This document shows, piece by piece, positions 8,154 to 18,232 of a stretch of 64,000 nt of DNA; positions within the stretch are counted from its first letter, which is position 1; every line of letters begins with the position of its first letter. The translations under genes were made by a program, and so were the position numbers. Source of the stretch: an uncultured Alphaproteobacteria bacterium (GTDB lineage Bacteria; Pseudomonadota; Alphaproteobacteria; Caulobacterales; Caulobacteraceae); the NCBI GenBank assembly GCA_903860975.1, contig CAIOSI010000013.1, forward strand, positions 1 to 64,000. The letters run 5' to 3'. The notes beneath the pieces were generated by a model. It saw only the letters and a program-made list of their open reading frames with translations, had not been told where the DNA came from and did not search any database.

Positions 8154-9029
8154 CTAGGTGGCTTTGCCCTTCCGCATCCGCATCAATCCTTCCTGTGCGA
8201 CGCTCGCCACCAAGGTCCCGTCAGCAGCGAAGATCGATCCGCGAATAAAGCCTCGCCCGCCAGACGCGCTGGGTGAGTCCTGCGAATAGAGATGCCAGTC
8301 GTTGAAGTTGGCTGGTTTATGAAACCACATGGCATGGTCGAGGCTGGCGGATTGGAAGCCCGGCGTCTGCCAGTGGACCTGGTGCGGCCGCATGGCGGTG
8401 GACAGCAGGTTCATATCCGAGGCGTAGGCCATGATCACCTGATGCATATGTTGGTCATCGCCGATCGGATCGCGGGCTCGGAACCAGACGTTGCTCTCCG
8501 GATCCTTCGCCTCACCGCCCTGGAAGTAGCTCCGGGCGTCGGCCGAGCGCATCTCAATGGGTCGGGGCCGCGACATCCAACGCTTCGCCTCCTGCGGCAT
8601 GTCCTTCATCTTGGCCATAGCCTCGCGCTGCATTTCAGCTTCGTCAGGCAGGTCCTCCCACGATTTGGTGGCCGGCATCTGGGCCTGATGCTCAAAGCCG
8701 TCCTGAGCCTCCATAAACGAGGCTGCGAGATTGAAGATCTGCTGACCATGCTGAATGGCGATCACCCGGCGGGTGGTAAAGCTGCCGCCATCGCGGCTGC
8801 GGTCGACCTCAAAGACGATCGGCACGGTCGGGTCGCCCGGACGAATGAAATAGCAGTGCAACGAGTGGCAAATGCGGTCTTCCACCGTCTCGTAGGCTGC
8901 CAGCAGCGACTGACCGATCACCTGGCCGCCGAAGATCCGGCCGGGAGAATTGTCCGCCGTCGTGCCGCGGAAGAGGTTTACTTCAATCCGCTCAAGTTGG
9001 AGCGTTTCGGTCAGATTCTCGCTTTGCAT
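8154..9029 (-). CDS. tesB: Acyl-CoA thioesterase II (TesB)
   Basis: TesB is a double-hotdog thioesterase that hydrolyses medium- and long-chain acyl-CoAs. From the Met at 9029 (MQSENLTETL) the product has 291 residues. The N-terminal hotdog shows SPGRIFGGQVIGQSLLAA and HSLHCYFIRPGDP, followed by SRDGGSFTTRRVIA. The C-terminal hotdog shows SASLDHAMWFH (catalytic Asp) and VASVAQEGLMR (catalytic Gln). The open frame extends 70 codons further upstream, but that part overlaps the trmD region and is not family-like, so the inner ATG was chosen. The gene is transcribed away from trmD, a local interruption of the ribosomal cluster. Confidence 0.93.
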   Translation of the reverse strand: MQSENLTETLQLERIEVNLFRGTTADNSPGRIFGGQVIGQSLLAAYETVEDRICHSLHCYFIRPGDPTVPIVFEVDRSRDGGSFTTRRVIAIQHGQQIFNLAASFMEAQDGFEHQAQMPATKSWEDLPDEAEMQREAMAKMKDMPQEAKRWMSRPRPIEMRSADARSYFQGGEAKDPESNVWFRARDPIGDDQHMHQVIMAYASDMNLLSTAMRPHQVHWQTPGFQSASLDHAMWFHKPANFNDWHLYSQDSPSASGGRGFIRGSIFAADGTLVASVAQEGLMRMRKGKAT

Positions 9030-9146
9030 ATCGCGCCGCTTACGCTCCAGCCGCCCATGCCACAAGACTTGTCCGAGCCCTCGCCGGTATGATCGGGCGC
9101 CTGCGAGAACTTGACGCAGGCCCGTTCCGGAAGCTTTTGAGCCGCC

Positions 9147-9857
9147 ATGCCGTTCGACGCCACCGTTCTGACCATGTTTCCCGAGGCATTTCCGGGCCCG
9201 CTGGGCGTCTCCCTGATCGGGACCGCGTGGCGCGAGCATGGGCTTTGGTCATTGGAAACAGTGGACATTCGGACCTTTTCCACAGATAAGCGCGGCTTCC
9301 TCGACGACACCCCCGCGGGTGGCGGTCCAGGGCAGGTAATGAGGGCGGACGTGATCGCCTCTGCACTGGACAGTGTGGAGCGTCGAGAGCGGCCGCTTTT
9401 GTACATGAGTGCTCGGGGTAGGCCCCTAACCCAAGCGCGTGTGCGTGATTGGGCCCAAGGGCCAGGATTGATCGTTTTGTGCGGTCGGTTCGAAGGGGTG
9501 GATCAACGGGTCCTGGAGGCTCGTGGGTTCGAGGAAGTCGCTGTGGGCGATGCGGTCCTGGCCGGTGGCGAGGCCGCAGCGTTGGTGGCGATCGAAGCAT
9601 GCGTACGGCTGGTTCGCGGTGTGTTGGGGCAAGCCGAGAGTTTGAGTGAAGAAAGCTTCGAGGACGGGCTCCTCGAGCATCCGCAGTACACGCGACCGCG
9701 GACGTTCGAAGGGTTCGAAATCCCCGAGGTCCTGCTAGGCGGTCACCACGCTGAAGTTCGGAAGTGGCGACAGGCAGAGCGGGAGCGGACTACGCGGGAG
9801 CGGCGGCCGGACTTGTGGGCGCAGCGAACCGCCAATCAACAGGCAAAGGGCGATTAA
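9147..9857 (+). CDS. trmD: tRNA (guanine-37-N1)-methyltransferase TrmD
   Basis: TrmD makes m1G37 in tRNA using SAM, preventing +1 frameshifting. The 236-residue SPOUT protein begins [18 protein letters not shown] and has the trefoil-knot SAM site: [36 protein letters not shown] and [20 protein letters not shown] follows near the C-terminus. Length is normal. rplS follows 19 bp downstream with an AGAAGGA ribosome site, so both are probably co-transcribed. Confidence 0.95.
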   Translation: MPFDATVLTMFPEAFPGPLGVSLIGTAWREHGLWSLETVDIRTFSTDKRGFLDDTPAGGGPGQVMRADVIASALDSVERRERPLLYMSARGRPLTQARVRDWAQGPGLIVLCGRFEGVDQRVLEARGFEEVAVGDAVLAGGEAAALVAIEACVRLVRGVLGQAESLSEESFEDGLLEHPQYTRPRTFEGFEIPEVLLGGHHAEVRKWRQAERERTTRERRPDLWAQRTANQQAKGD

Positions 9858-9876
9858 GCCCAGAAGGACCAAGACC

Positions 9877-10272
9877 ATGAATATGATCGAGACACTCGAG
9901 AAGGAAGAAGCCGACCGCCTTCTCGCCACCCGCAAGATCCCGGAGTTCCAGCCCGGTGACACCGTGCGCGTAAACGTGAAGATCAAGGAAGGCGAACGCG
10001 AACGCGTCCAGGCCTATGAAGGCGTCTGCATCGCTCGCGGCGGCCAAGGCATCAACGAGAGCTTCACGGTGCGCAAGATCAGCTTCGGCGAGGGCGTTGA
10101 GCGTCTGTTCCCGGTGATGAGCCCGAACATTGAATCCATCGAAGTAAAGCGCCGTGGCGTCGTGCGTCGCGCCAAACTTTATTACCTGCGCGACCGTCGT
10201 GGGAAGTCGGCCCGTATCGCCGAACGTCAGATGACGGCCCGCGAAGAGGCTCCGTCAACCAAGGAAGCCTGA
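9877..10272 (+). CDS. rplS: 50S ribosomal protein bL19
   Basis: The 131-residue product shows the bL19 signature throughout: [49 protein letters not shown] and [16 protein letters not shown]. It sits at the 30S/50S interface. The last 20 residues ([14 protein letters not shown]) form a charged extension. It is the last gene of the cluster, followed by a strong intrinsic terminator. Confidence 0.96.
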   Translation: MNMIETLEKEEADRLLATRKIPEFQPGDTVRVNVKIKEGERERVQAYEGVCIARGGQGINESFTVRKISFGEGVERLFPVMSPNIESIEVKRRGVVRRAKLYYLRDRRGKSARIAERQMTAREEAPSTKEA

Positions 10273-10298
10273 GACCGCGAGATCTGAGCGAATTTCGA

Positions 10299-10330
10299 AC
10301 GGCGGCCGCAGCGATGCGGCCGCCGTTTTC
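10299..10330 (+). terminator. Rho-independent terminator after rplS
   Basis: ACGGCGGCCGC (10299-10309) and GCGGCCGCCGT (10316-10326) form a perfect 11-bp GC-rich stem with a 6-nt loop, followed by TTTTCGTTT. It ends the trmD-rplS transcript. It also argues against translation of the sulfatase from the upstream in-frame ATG at 10314, which lies within this hairpin. Confidence 0.9.
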
Positions 10331-10391
10331 GTTTGCGCGAAGGACTGAGAAGCCGTTTGGTATTAAGATAAAGAGTGCAGGGACCAGACCT

Positions 10392-12623
10392 ATGGCGGCG
10401 AGGATCGGACGGACTTTGGCGGAGTCGACGCCGTTCTGGCCGCCCGCACCCAGCCCCCCCAAGACCGCGCCCAATATTTTGATCGTGCTCTTCGATGACG
10501 TCGGTTTTTCTGACTTCGGCTGTTACGGCTCGCCGATCAAGACGCCGACCATCGATGGGCTTGCCGCTGCGGGCGTGCGACTGAACGGTTTCCACACGAC
10601 CGCTATGTGCTCCACCACGCGCGCCGCACTGCTGACCGGGCGAAATCACCACTCCGTAGGTGTCGGATGCCTGGCCAACTTCGATTCAGGGTTCCCTGGC
10701 TATCGTGGCAAGATTTCGCGCGAGGCGGCGACCTTGCCCGAAATGTTGCGGCCCCACGGCTACCGAAACTACATGGTCGGCAAATGGCATGTGACCTCGC
10801 TCACCGAAACAGGTCCCACCGGGCCCTTCGACGGCTGGCCTCTGGGCCGCGGCTTTGACCGCTACTACGGATTTATGGATGCAGAGACCGATCAGTACGC
10901 CCCCGAACTGGTGCGCGACAACACCCCGATCGAGCAGCCCAAAAGCTATGCCGAGGGCTACCATCTGACGAGCGACCTGGTCGATCAGTCGATCCGTTTT
11001 ATTGCCGACCACACCGCCAATGCGCCCCAGACGCCGTGGCTGCTGTGGGTTGCTCCTGGCGCCTGTCACGCGCCCCACCAGGCCCCCCAGGACATTATTC
11101 GCAGCTATGATGAGATTTTCGCCGGCGGTTGGGACGTCGAGCGCGACCGTCGTCTGGCGCGTCAAAAGGCGATGGGGATCGTGCCGGCCAACACCGACCT
11201 GCCGCCGCGCAATGACGGCGTGCGCGCCTGGAACGAATGTTCGGCCGATGAACAGGCGGTCTACACGAGGCTACAAAGCGCATTTGCCGCCATGCTCGAC
11301 CATGCCGACCGCGAGCTTTCGCGCTTGATCGCCTTCCTCGATGAGGCTGGGGTGCGCGACGACACGATGATTATCGTGCTCTCCGACAATGGCGCGAGCC
11401 AGGAAGGCGGGGTCCATGGGTTTGTGAATGCCATGGGCCCTTACAATGGCAAGTCCGAACCCCTGGCCGAAAAGCTCGCGCGACTGGACGACATTGGCGG
11501 TCCCGACACGCATTCGAATTTCCCACAAGGCTGGGCGATGGCGTCCAACACCCCCCTTCGCCGCTACAAACAGAACACCCACGGGGGCGGTATCCGCGAC
11601 CCCCTGGTGATCTCATGGCCCAAGGGTATCTCCCGACGCGGCGAGGTCGTGGAAGGTTTTGCCCACGCCTGCGATCTTGTTCCTACGCTACTTGAGATTC
11701 TGGATATTGCCGCGCCGACAGATCTCGCCGGAATCGCTCAGATGCCAATCGAGGGCGAGAGCTTCCTGGCGCGGCTAAAAGACCCTCACGCGCCCAATCG
11801 ATCGTCATCGCAATACTTTGAGATGTTCGGACACCGAGGTGTTTGGCGGGAAGGATGGAAGGCCGTGGCCTTCCATCCGCCGGGAACGCCTTTTGAAAAC
11901 GACAGGTGGGAACTCTATAATCTCGACGCCGACTTTTCAGAATCTCATGACTTGGCAAAGGACCAACCTGATCGATTGGCAGATCTCATCAGCGAATGGT
12001 GGTCGCAGGCCGAGCGTCATCAGGTGCTCCCCTTGGATGACCGCTTCGCGCCCAGATTTGCCGAGAACGCGGAGCGGTTCAGCGGCCAACGCAAGCGCTT
12101 CGTCTTTCATGCGGGCATGGGACATCTTCCCACCGATGTGGCACCCGATGTGCGAAGTCGCTCCTACCGCATCGAAGCGGATGTGATTGTGCCGGCTGCG
12201 GGCGCTGACGGCGTGCTGATCGCCCACGGCGACGCGACGAGCGGCTACAGCCTCTACGTCCAAGACGGGCATCTACATCACACGCTAAATATCGGCGGAA
12301 AGCTTGAGACCGTGACCTCGGACAGGCCCGTCCCACCGGGCCCCCATCGCTTAGGAGTCGTTGTTCGCAAAGCCGCCTCCGGCCGCAGGTTCACCCTTAT
12401 CCTCGATGGCGAGCCGGTCGGGTCAATCGATACCGGGCTTGGTTTTGCAACGCTGATCTCATGGTCGGGGCTCGATATCGGACGAGATCGAGCAAGTCCG
12501 GTCGCCGCCTACCTGGCGCCGTTCCCATACGTCGGGGTCCTGAAATGCGTGACCGTCTCCATGAACGAAGATCAAGAGCTCGATGGAGAGGCTATCGGGG
12601 ACGCGGAATTGGCCCGCCAGTAG
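10392..12623 (+). CDS. Type I sulfatase (arylsulfatase family)
   Basis: This formylglycine-dependent sulfatase has 743 residues from the ATG at 10392. The core starts PNILIVLFDDVGFSDFG (metal-binding Asp35/Asp36), followed by the activation motif with Cys73 in CSTTRAALLTGRN (C-x-T-x-R), which is oxidised to formylglycine. VGKWH, a GACHAPHQAP segment and MIIVLSDNGAS (metal site) follow. The C-terminal about 150 residues (after RKRFVFHAGMG) form an extra beta-rich domain. There is no signal peptide, so the enzyme looks cytoplasmic. No sulfatase-maturing enzyme lies nearby. It sits between the rplS terminator and a degenerate copy of it, and is probably an accessory insertion. The natural substrate cannot be told from sequence. 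Confidence 0.88.
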   Translation: MAARIGRTLAESTPFWPPAPSPPKTAPNILIVLFDDVGFSDFGCYGSPIKTPTIDGLAAAGVRLNGFHTTAMCSTTRAALLTGRNHHSVGVGCLANFDSGFPGYRGKISREAATLPEMLRPHGYRNYMVGKWHVTSLTETGPTGPFDGWPLGRGFDRYYGFMDAETDQYAPELVRDNTPIEQPKSYAEGYHLTSDLVDQSIRFIADHTANAPQTPWLLWVAPGACHAPHQAPQDIIRSYDEIFAGGWDVERDRRLARQKAMGIVPANTDLPPRNDGVRAWNECSADEQAVYTRLQSAFAAMLDHADRELSRLIAFLDEAGVRDDTMIIVLSDNGASQEGGVHGFVNAMGPYNGKSEPLAEKLARLDDIGGPDTHSNFPQGWAMASNTPLRRYKQNTHGGGIRDPLVISWPKGISRRGEVVEGFAHACDLVPTLLEILDIAAPTDLAGIAQMPIEGESFLARLKDPHAPNRSSSQYFEMFGHRGVWREGWKAVAFHPPGTPFENDRWELYNLDADFSESHDLAKDQPDRLADLISEWWSQAERHQVLPLDDRFAPRFAENAERFSGQRKRFVFHAGMGHLPTDVAPDVRSRSYRIEADVIVPAAGADGVLIAHGDATSGYSLYVQDGHLHHTLNIGGKLETVTSDRPVPPGPHRLGVVVRKAASGRRFTLILDGEPVGSIDTGLGFATLISWSGLDIGRDRASPVAAYLAPFPYVGVLKCVTVSMNEDQELDGEAIGDAELARQ

Positions 12624-13090
12624 ACGCCTCTAACCACCCGGCTTCAGACGCTGCACGATCTGAAGATCAGCGAGTTTCGAACGCCTGGCCCGCCGATGCG
12701 GTCGCCATTTTCTTGGGTGCGCTGAGACCCCTGCCGAACATTGTGGCGGTCGCTCGTGCATCCAGGTCCAGCCGAGCCTTGTCCGGACCCGGATGCGTGA
12801 CCAGAACCCCGGAGATCACAAGGCTAATCCGTGACACCGCGCCGCGCAGAACGTCCCTAGGCCAACATCGCCATGCCATAGGGCTTGCACAAGACAGGCG
12901 ATGGAGGCGCAGCAAGGCGGCCCAACCCGTCATCGCTCTGGCGTGTTCGACTTGGAGCCTTCGAAAGGAATGCCGGAAAAATACAGTTCGCACGTCGCGC
13001 CTGGTCGATTTCGGACAGGACTGAGCGCCTCGTTATCGGCCCGGCATCCGCCCACCACGCCCGTTCAGCCCGCGATCTAGGGCGCGTCCA
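12624..13090. other. Gap between sulfatase and LysR gene, terminator-like remnant only
   Basis: No gene with family support or a good start was found in these 467 bp, although a 109-codon reverse frame exists. The left part (12669-12720) resembles the rplS terminator region; see the repeat entry. Confidence 0.5.
12669..12720 (+). repeat. Degenerate copy of the rplS terminator region
   Basis: Bases 12669-12720 align without gaps to 10287-10338 around the rplS terminator. Shared blocks include AGCGA, TTTCGAACG, CGATGCGG, CGCC and TTTTC, about two thirds of positions in all. The stem is no longer perfect. The two copies flank the sulfatase gene. Confidence 0.45.
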
Positions 13091-13990
13091 TCACCAGTTA
13101 CGGCCTTCCTTTAGATAGGCCGTGGTGCCGTCGACCAAGTGATCGAACATCAGCCGCATTCGCCGGCTGCCCCGCAGATTCTCATGCATCACGATCCAGA
13201 CGCCCAGGGTGAACAACGTGACATCCGGAAGGACGCGAATCAGGCCGTGCCGGCGTGCGATCGTCGGCTGACAAACCCCGATCCCGTAGTCGGCGCGCAC
13301 CATCGCCAGTTGCGCCAGGTCGCTGTCTGAGCGGAAATCAAAAGTCTCACGGCTGACGTCAATCAGCGTGCCGGCCAAGTCGCGCCTGCTGCGACCAGGA
13401 CCATCGAAGCCGATAATCGTGTGGGTCTTGAGGGTGCCCATGTCCTGCGGCATGCCGTGGCGCTCGAGATACTTCGCCGACGCGAAGAAGCCGAGTTCCA
13501 CCTCACCCACCTTTTTCGCAACCAGCGCGCTCTGGGTCGGCGGTGCCATACGCACTGCGATGTCGGCCTCGCGGCGCGACAGGTCGTCGACGATGTTCGA
13601 CATCATCAACTCAATCACGATCCCAGGGTGCGCCTCACGGAACGTGGTCAGCATAGGCGGCAGGACTTCTGCGCCGACAATTTCGCTCGCCGTGATGCGG
13701 ATCGAGCCGATCAGAGAGTCTGCAGCGCCCGAGGCATCTCTCACCGCAGCTGAGGCTGCGGCCGCCATATCATGCAGATGAGGCTTCAGCTCGAGCGCGA
13801 GGTCTGTCGGCTGCAAGCCGCGTGGGCTGCGCAGAAAGAGCGGTGAGCCGAGGCGCTGCTCAAGCGTCTCGATATGCCGACCAAGGGTCGGCTGGGTAAG
13901 GCCACGAAGGCGCGCGGCGGCCGACAAGGTGCCCGCTTCGAGCACGGCGTGGAGGCTTTGGAACAGATCCCAATCATTCGGGCTTGGCAT
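13091..13990 (-). CDS. LysR-family transcriptional regulator
   Basis: A 299-residue LysR protein with the N-terminal helix-turn-helix (GTLSAAARLRGLTQPTLGRHI, residues about 20-40; LEQRLGSPLFLRSPRGLQPT) and a C-terminal effector-binding domain (GSIRITASEIVGAEVLPPML and following). The closest style is the group regulating short-chain dehydrogenases and quinone reductases. It is divergent from the damaged NAD(P)-binding gene at 14028 with a 37-bp gap between start codons, so it probably regulates that gene and itself. The effector is not predictable. Confidence 0.88.
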   Translation of the reverse strand: MPSPNDWDLFQSLHAVLEAGTLSAAARLRGLTQPTLGRHIETLEQRLGSPLFLRSPRGLQPTDLALELKPHLHDMAAAASAAVRDASGAADSLIGSIRITASEIVGAEVLPPMLTTFREAHPGIVIELMMSNIVDDLSRREADIAVRMAPPTQSALVAKKVGEVELGFFASAKYLERHGMPQDMGTLKTHTIIGFDGPGRSRRDLAGTLIDVSRETFDFRSDSDLAQLAMVRADYGIGVCQPTIARRHGLIRVLPDVTLFTLGVWIVMHENLRGSRRMRLMFDHLVDGTTAYLKEGRNW

Positions 13991-14027
13991 GCGTCAATGT
14001 ATAGCTATCCAATTACATTCGGCAATT

Positions 14028-15004
14028 ATGTTTGGCGCGGCTTCGCCTCATCTTGGCCCCAAGCCAAGGGGCGCAACCCTGACGAGCGGCAAAGACGCAC
14101 CGACGGCGCTGGTGATCGGCGCTACGGGTGCGCTCGGCGGCGCGGTTAGCGAACGCTTTCTGGAGCGCGGATGGCGCGTTCACGCGCGACACCGAAATCC
14201 GCAAGCTGCTCGGCGGATCTTCTGTCGCCCGGGCCTCAAATGGGTCAAGGGCGATGCCATGGTCGAGGCCGATGTGCTTGGCGCGGCCGCCGGCGCGAGC
14301 CTGTTGGTCCACGGTGCCACCCCCCTGGATACAAGAGCTGGGCAGGTTTGCAGCTGCCGATGCTGAACGCCAGCATCGCCGCGGCGAAGGCGGCGCGCGC
14401 GCGTCTGGTCTTTCCCGGGAATGTCGACTGCGACGGGCCTGACGCTTTTCCGAGCCTCACGGAAGGGTCGCCGCAAAATCCCCTCACGCGGAAGGGGGCA
14501 TTCGGGTGCAAATGGAACAGGCGCTCGCGCAGGCTTCGGCGCAAGCGCCTTAAGGTCCTGATCGTCCGTGGCGGTGACTCCACCGGCCCCAAACAGGCCG
14601 GCGCCTGGCTTGGCCAAGTCTTCTTGACACCCGGCAAGCCGGTGACCCGCGCGACCTACCCACGGCCGCTATCGGTCGAACATTGCAGGGTCTTTTTACC
14701 CGACCCGGCCGAAATTATGGCGCACTTGGCCGAACGCAACAGCCTCGGCGATTTCGAAATCTTTCACATGCGTGGCCAGACCCTGAGCGGCGAGGCGATG
14801 GTCGCGGCTTTGGCTCGCGTTGTCGGCCGAAAGCTGCCCGTCATCCAGCTGCCCTGGTTCGCCCTTCAAGCGATCTCACCTTTCGATGAGACGCTCCGCG
14901 AGAGGCTGGAGATGCGCGACCTGTGGAACACTCCGGTCCGGTTGAATAACGCCCGCCTGGTCGCCCGCCTGGGCACCGAGCCCTTAACCCCGCGCGCCGC
15001 CTAA
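14028..15004 (+). pseudogene. NAD(P)-binding SDR/NmrA-like protein, three frameshifts
   Basis: The start at 14028 leads to a Rossmann motif, LVIGATGALGGAVSERFLERGWRV, then LKWVKGDAMVEADV and LLVHGATP. The frame then breaks. The expected continuation (GYKSWAGLQLPMLNASIAAAKAA, LVFPGNVDCDGPDA, PQNPLTRKG) lies in the next frame after a run of six C (14320-14325). A second break follows a run of five G (14494-14498), where the other frame gives IRVQMEQALAQASAQA. A third shift near 14545-14550 restores LKVLIVRGGDSTGP, YPRPLSVEH and the C-terminus ending at 15004. The family is a sugar-epimerase-like atypical SDR. Either the gene is decaying or homopolymer errors break it. Confidence 0.75.
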
Positions 15005-15082
15005 GCCGTCGTGAGACATTCTGCCGATCGGTGAAAAACTGCGGCCTTGCGGCACTAGACGGGCGCGGGGTCACAGACCTAG

Positions 15083-16501
15083 ATGCGCTTCATGCCCGGC
15101 AAGACACTCTACGACAAAATTTGGGACCGCCACCTGGTGGCCGACCAGGATGGTGAGTCGATTTTCTACATCGACCTGCACCTCATTCACGAAGTCACGA
15201 CGCCCCAGGCCTTTGCGGGTCTTCGCGCCGCCAAGCGGCCGGTGCGGCGACCTGACCGAACCCTGGCTGTCGCAGATCACAACGTGCCCACCGAGGGCCA
15301 AGCCCTAGGCGTGGACGCCGTCGTCGACGAGGAGGCGCGCCTGCAGCTGCAGACGCTTGTGCGAAACGTCAAGGACTTCGGGATTGAGTTCTTCCCGATG
15401 GGCGACATTCGTAACGGCATCGTCCATGTCGTGGGCCCCGAACAGGGTCGCACCCAGCCCGGAATGACGATCGTTTGCGGCGATAGCCACACCTCAACCC
15501 ACGGCGCCTTCGGCGCTCTAGCCCAGGGCATCGGCACTTCGGAGGTCGAGCACGTCCTGGCCACCCAGACGCTTCGCCAGAAGAAATCCAAGAATCTGCG
15601 CGTGACGATCGACGGAGAGCCGATCCCCGGTGTCGGGGCTAAGGATTTTGCGCTGGCCGTGATCCGTGAGATCGGCACCGCAGGCGGTACAGGCTACGTC
15701 ATCGAATACGCCGGCTCGGCGATACGGGCATTGTCGATGGAAGGGCGGATGACGCTGTGCAACCTCACCATCGAGGCCGGCGCGCGAGCTGGCCTGGTCG
15801 CTCCTGACGAGACCACGTTCGACTATCTGCGGGGCCGGCCGGCAACGCCCAAGGGTGCAGCCTGGGAGATGGCGCTTCCGTACTGGATGAGTTTCTTCTC
15901 GGACCCCGACGCTGACTTCGACCGCGAGATCACCATCGACGCTGGCCAGATCGCGCCATTGGTCACGTGGGGCACAAGCCCCGAAGACGTCGTCGCGATC
16001 ACGGACAAGGTGCCAGATCCGGCGAGTTTCGATACGCCCGGCAAGCGGGCCTCGGCGGAACGGGCGCTCGAATACATGGGACTTTCCGCGGGCCAGCCCA
16101 TCACTGAGGCAAAGGTCGATGTGGTCTTCATCGGCTCTTGCACGAACAGCCGCATCGAGGACTTGCGGGCCGCTGCCAAGATCGTCGAGGGCCGCAAGGT
16201 GGCAAACCATGTCCGGGCGATGGTGGTTCCAGGCTCGGGGCTGGTTCGCGCCCAGGCTGAAGAAGAAGGGCTCGATGACATCTTTCTGGCCGCCGGCTTT
16301 GAATGGCGCGAACCGGGCTGTTCCATGTGCCTGGCTATGAACCCGGACAAGGTTCCACCCGGTCAACGCTGCGCCTCCACCTCCAACCGCAACTTCGAAG
16401 GCCGCCAGGGCCGTGCAGGCCGCACACATTTGATGAGCCCCGTCATGGCCGCCGCCGCCGCCGTCGCTGGCCATATCGCGGACGTCCGGGACTACCTGTG
16501 A
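15083..16501 (+). CDS. leuC: 3-isopropylmalate dehydratase large subunit
   Basis: LeuC, with LeuD, isomerises 2- to 3-isopropylmalate in leucine synthesis using a [4Fe-4S] cluster. The three cluster ligands are visible: Cys353 in GSCTNSR, and Cys413 and Cys416 in [33 protein letters not shown] is also diagnostic. The 472 residues are the usual length. ATG at 15083 (MRFM) or 15092 are both possible starts. The stop overlaps the GTG of the next gene, so leuC and the VOC gene are translationally coupled. Confidence 0.96.
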   Translation: MRFMPGKTLYDKIWDRHLVADQDGESIFYIDLHLIHEVTTPQAFAGLRAAKRPVRRPDRTLAVADHNVPTEGQALGVDAVVDEEARLQLQTLVRNVKDFGIEFFPMGDIRNGIVHVVGPEQGRTQPGMTIVCGDSHTSTHGAFGALAQGIGTSEVEHVLATQTLRQKKSKNLRVTIDGEPIPGVGAKDFALAVIREIGTAGGTGYVIEYAGSAIRALSMEGRMTLCNLTIEAGARAGLVAPDETTFDYLRGRPATPKGAAWEMALPYWMSFFSDPDADFDREITIDAGQIAPLVTWGTSPEDVVAITDKVPDPASFDTPGKRASAERALEYMGLSAGQPITEAKVDVVFIGSCTNSRIEDLRAAAKIVEGRKVANHVRAMVVPGSGLVRAQAEEEGLDDIFLAAGFEWREPGCSMCLAMNPDKVPPGQRCASTSNRNFEGRQGRAGRTHLMSPVMAAAAAVAGHIADVRDYL

Positions 16502-17301
16502 TCAGGGGCCTCGACCACGTGGCGATCGCGGTCCGCGACTTCGACGCCGCGGCCGATGGCTATCGCCGCCTGCTTGGCCGAGAGCCCGAATTGGAGCCTC
16601 GCGATGGGGCAAACCGCGCCTGGTTTCACTTGGACAACATGGCGCTAGAAGTCATCGCCGCCGACGGCCAAGGTGCCACAGGTGATCGCGTGCGGGCCCG
16701 GCTCGAGACTGCGGGCGAAGGCCTCTGGATCGCAGCGTTCCAAGTGGATGATGTGGCCGCGACGGGACGCCTGCTGAACCGCCGGGGCCTGGCGGTGGAG
16801 CCCAACGCCTCCGTTACCCAGGTGCGCGCGGCGGGACTCGACTTCGTATTAACCGCTGGCCGGATCGGCGCCCAACCCTCGCCGGCGATCGGGGCAGAAG
16901 ACGCCGCAATACCGGCCCTCGATCACATCGTCGTCCACACGCCAAACCCCGATCGGGCGCTAGGTCTTTATGGTGCCAAGTTCGGACTCGACCTGCGGCT
17001 CGATCGCGCGAACCAACAGTGGGGTGCCCGCCAGCTGTTCTTCCGCTGCGGTGGGACCGTCTTCGAGGTCGGCGCGAGCCTGAAGGAGCCGGTATCAGAC
17101 GAGCCGGACCATTTCGGCGGCCTCGCCTGGCGGGTCAGCGACCCCGACGCTGCGCAAGCGCGCATTGCAGCCTGCGGGTTTGACGTCTCCGAGGTCCGCG
17201 CTGGGCGCAAGCCCGGCACCAAGGTCTTCACTGTACGCAATGCGCCCGGCGGCGCGCCGACCCTGATGCTCATGCCATCGCCTGCTCTGGAAACCGCCTA
17301 A
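16498..17301 (+). CDS. Tandem VOC/glyoxalase-fold protein
   Basis: The GTG at 16498 overlaps the leuC stop (GTGA). The 267-residue product has two glyoxalase/bleomycin-resistance modules. The first starts [24 protein letters not shown] (about 1-120); the second is [26 protein letters not shown] (about 140-260). His and Glu metal-ligand candidates are present in both halves (DHVAI and [15 protein letters not shown] and TVFEVGAS). VOC proteins include epimerases, dioxygenases and lyases, so the reaction is open. Its stop overlaps the leuD start by one base (TAATG). It is thus fully embedded in the leu operon. Confidence 0.85.
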   Translation: MIRGLDHVAIAVRDFDAAADGYRRLLGREPELEPRDGANRAWFHLDNMALEVIAADGQGATGDRVRARLETAGEGLWIAAFQVDDVAATGRLLNRRGLAVEPNASVTQVRAAGLDFVLTAGRIGAQPSPAIGAEDAAIPALDHIVVHTPNPDRALGLYGAKFGLDLRLDRANQQWGARQLFFRCGGTVFEVGASLKEPVSDEPDHFGGLAWRVSDPDAAQARIAACGFDVSEVRAGRKPGTKVFTVRNAPGGAPTLMLMPSPALETA

Positions 17302-17912
17302 TGGACGCTTTTACCCGCCTGGACGCCAAGATCGCGCCGCTGCCGCTGGCCAACATCGACACCGATCAGATCATCCCCAAGCAATTCCTCAAGACCGTGG
17401 AACGCGAAGGTCTGGCCAAGGGCCTGTTCTATGATCTTCGTTTTGATGGCCAAGGCACCCCCCGCCCCGACTTCGTCCTGAACAGACCCGAGTTCAAAGG
17501 CGCAGGTGTCCTGGTCGCTGGCGACAACTTCGGCTGCGGGTCTTCCCGCGAACATGCGCCCTGGGCCCTCATGGACTTCGGGATCCGCTGTGTCGTGTCC
17601 ACCAGCTTCGCGGATATCTTCTACAACAACTGCTTCCAGAACGGTCTATTGCCGGTGGTTCTGACGGCAGACCAAGTCCAGGCCCTTATGGATGAGGCTA
17701 AGGGCGGAAACCACGTGGTGAGCATCGACCTAGAGGCCCAGACTGTCGTCACGCCGTCGGGTCAGACCTTTGCCTTCGAGATTGATCCTCAGCGCAAAGA
17801 AAAGATGCTCAAGGGCCTCGACGCGATCGGCGAGACCCTTCAGGCCGCGCCGGATATCGACCTTTACGAGATGAAACAGGCGCTAGCCAACCCGTGGCTG
17901 GAAAAGGCCTGA
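17301..17912 (+). CDS. leuD: 3-isopropylmalate dehydratase small subunit
   Basis: The 203-residue product carries LeuD landmarks: [44 protein letters not shown] and [18 protein letters not shown]. It forms the swivel domain of isopropylmalate isomerase with LeuC. It overlaps the VOC gene by one base and is followed by the ABM gene after 4 bp, which indicates one transcript. Confidence 0.96.
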   Translation: MDAFTRLDAKIAPLPLANIDTDQIIPKQFLKTVEREGLAKGLFYDLRFDGQGTPRPDFVLNRPEFKGAGVLVAGDNFGCGSSREHAPWALMDFGIRCVVSTSFADIFYNNCFQNGLLPVVLTADQVQALMDEAKGGNHVVSIDLEAQTVVTPSGQTFAFEIDPQRKEKMLKGLDAIGETLQAAPDIDLYEMKQALANPWLEKA

Positions 17913-17916
17913 CATC

Positions 17917-18219
17917 ATGACCCTGATCATCGCGGGTACGGTCCGCGTGCCGCCGGAGCGCTTTGCGGACCTGAAGCCTCACATGCTGGCTATGTTAAGC
18001 GCTAGCCGGGCGGAAGACGGCTGTTACGAGTATTCCTATGGCGAGGATGTCGCCAAACCTGGATTGATCCGCGTCTTCGAGGCCTGGCGAGATCAGGCCG
18101 CGCTCGACGCCCACGTCAAGACAACCCACATGGCGGCGTGGCGCGCCACGTGGCCGAGCTTCGGGGTTTTCGACCGCAAGCTCTTCGCCTACGAGATCGC
18201 CGCAGAACGTCCGCTCTAG
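17917..18219 (+). CDS. Antibiotic-biosynthesis-monooxygenase (ABM, YgiN-like) protein
   Basis: A 100-residue ferredoxin-like-fold protein of the ABM family. It shows [49 protein letters not shown] and [15 protein letters not shown]. The His of KTTHMA and the GCYEY/FE.W pattern are typical of small quinol or haem monooxygenases of the YgiN/HmoB type. It lies 4 bp after leuD and 13 bp before leuB, so it is co-transcribed with the leucine genes. Its substrate is unknown. Confidence 0.85.
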   Translation: MTLIIAGTVRVPPERFADLKPHMLAMLSASRAEDGCYEYSYGEDVAKPGLIRVFEAWRDQAALDAHVKTTHMAAWRATWPSFGVFDRKLFAYEIAAERPL

Positions 18220-18232
18220 TTTCAAGGCCACG

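Noticed and set aside
8292..9092. 266-codon plus-strand open frame opposite tesB
   Set aside because: The opposite strand is a full-length TesB with catalytic residues; the plus frame is a shadow.
10314..10391. Upstream ATG extension of the sulfatase
   Set aside because: This start lies within the rplS terminator hairpin and the added residues are not sulfatase-like.
15518..16474. 318-codon reverse-strand open frame opposite leuC
   Set aside because: It lies fully inside leuC, has no recognisable protein pattern, and results from high GC codon bias.
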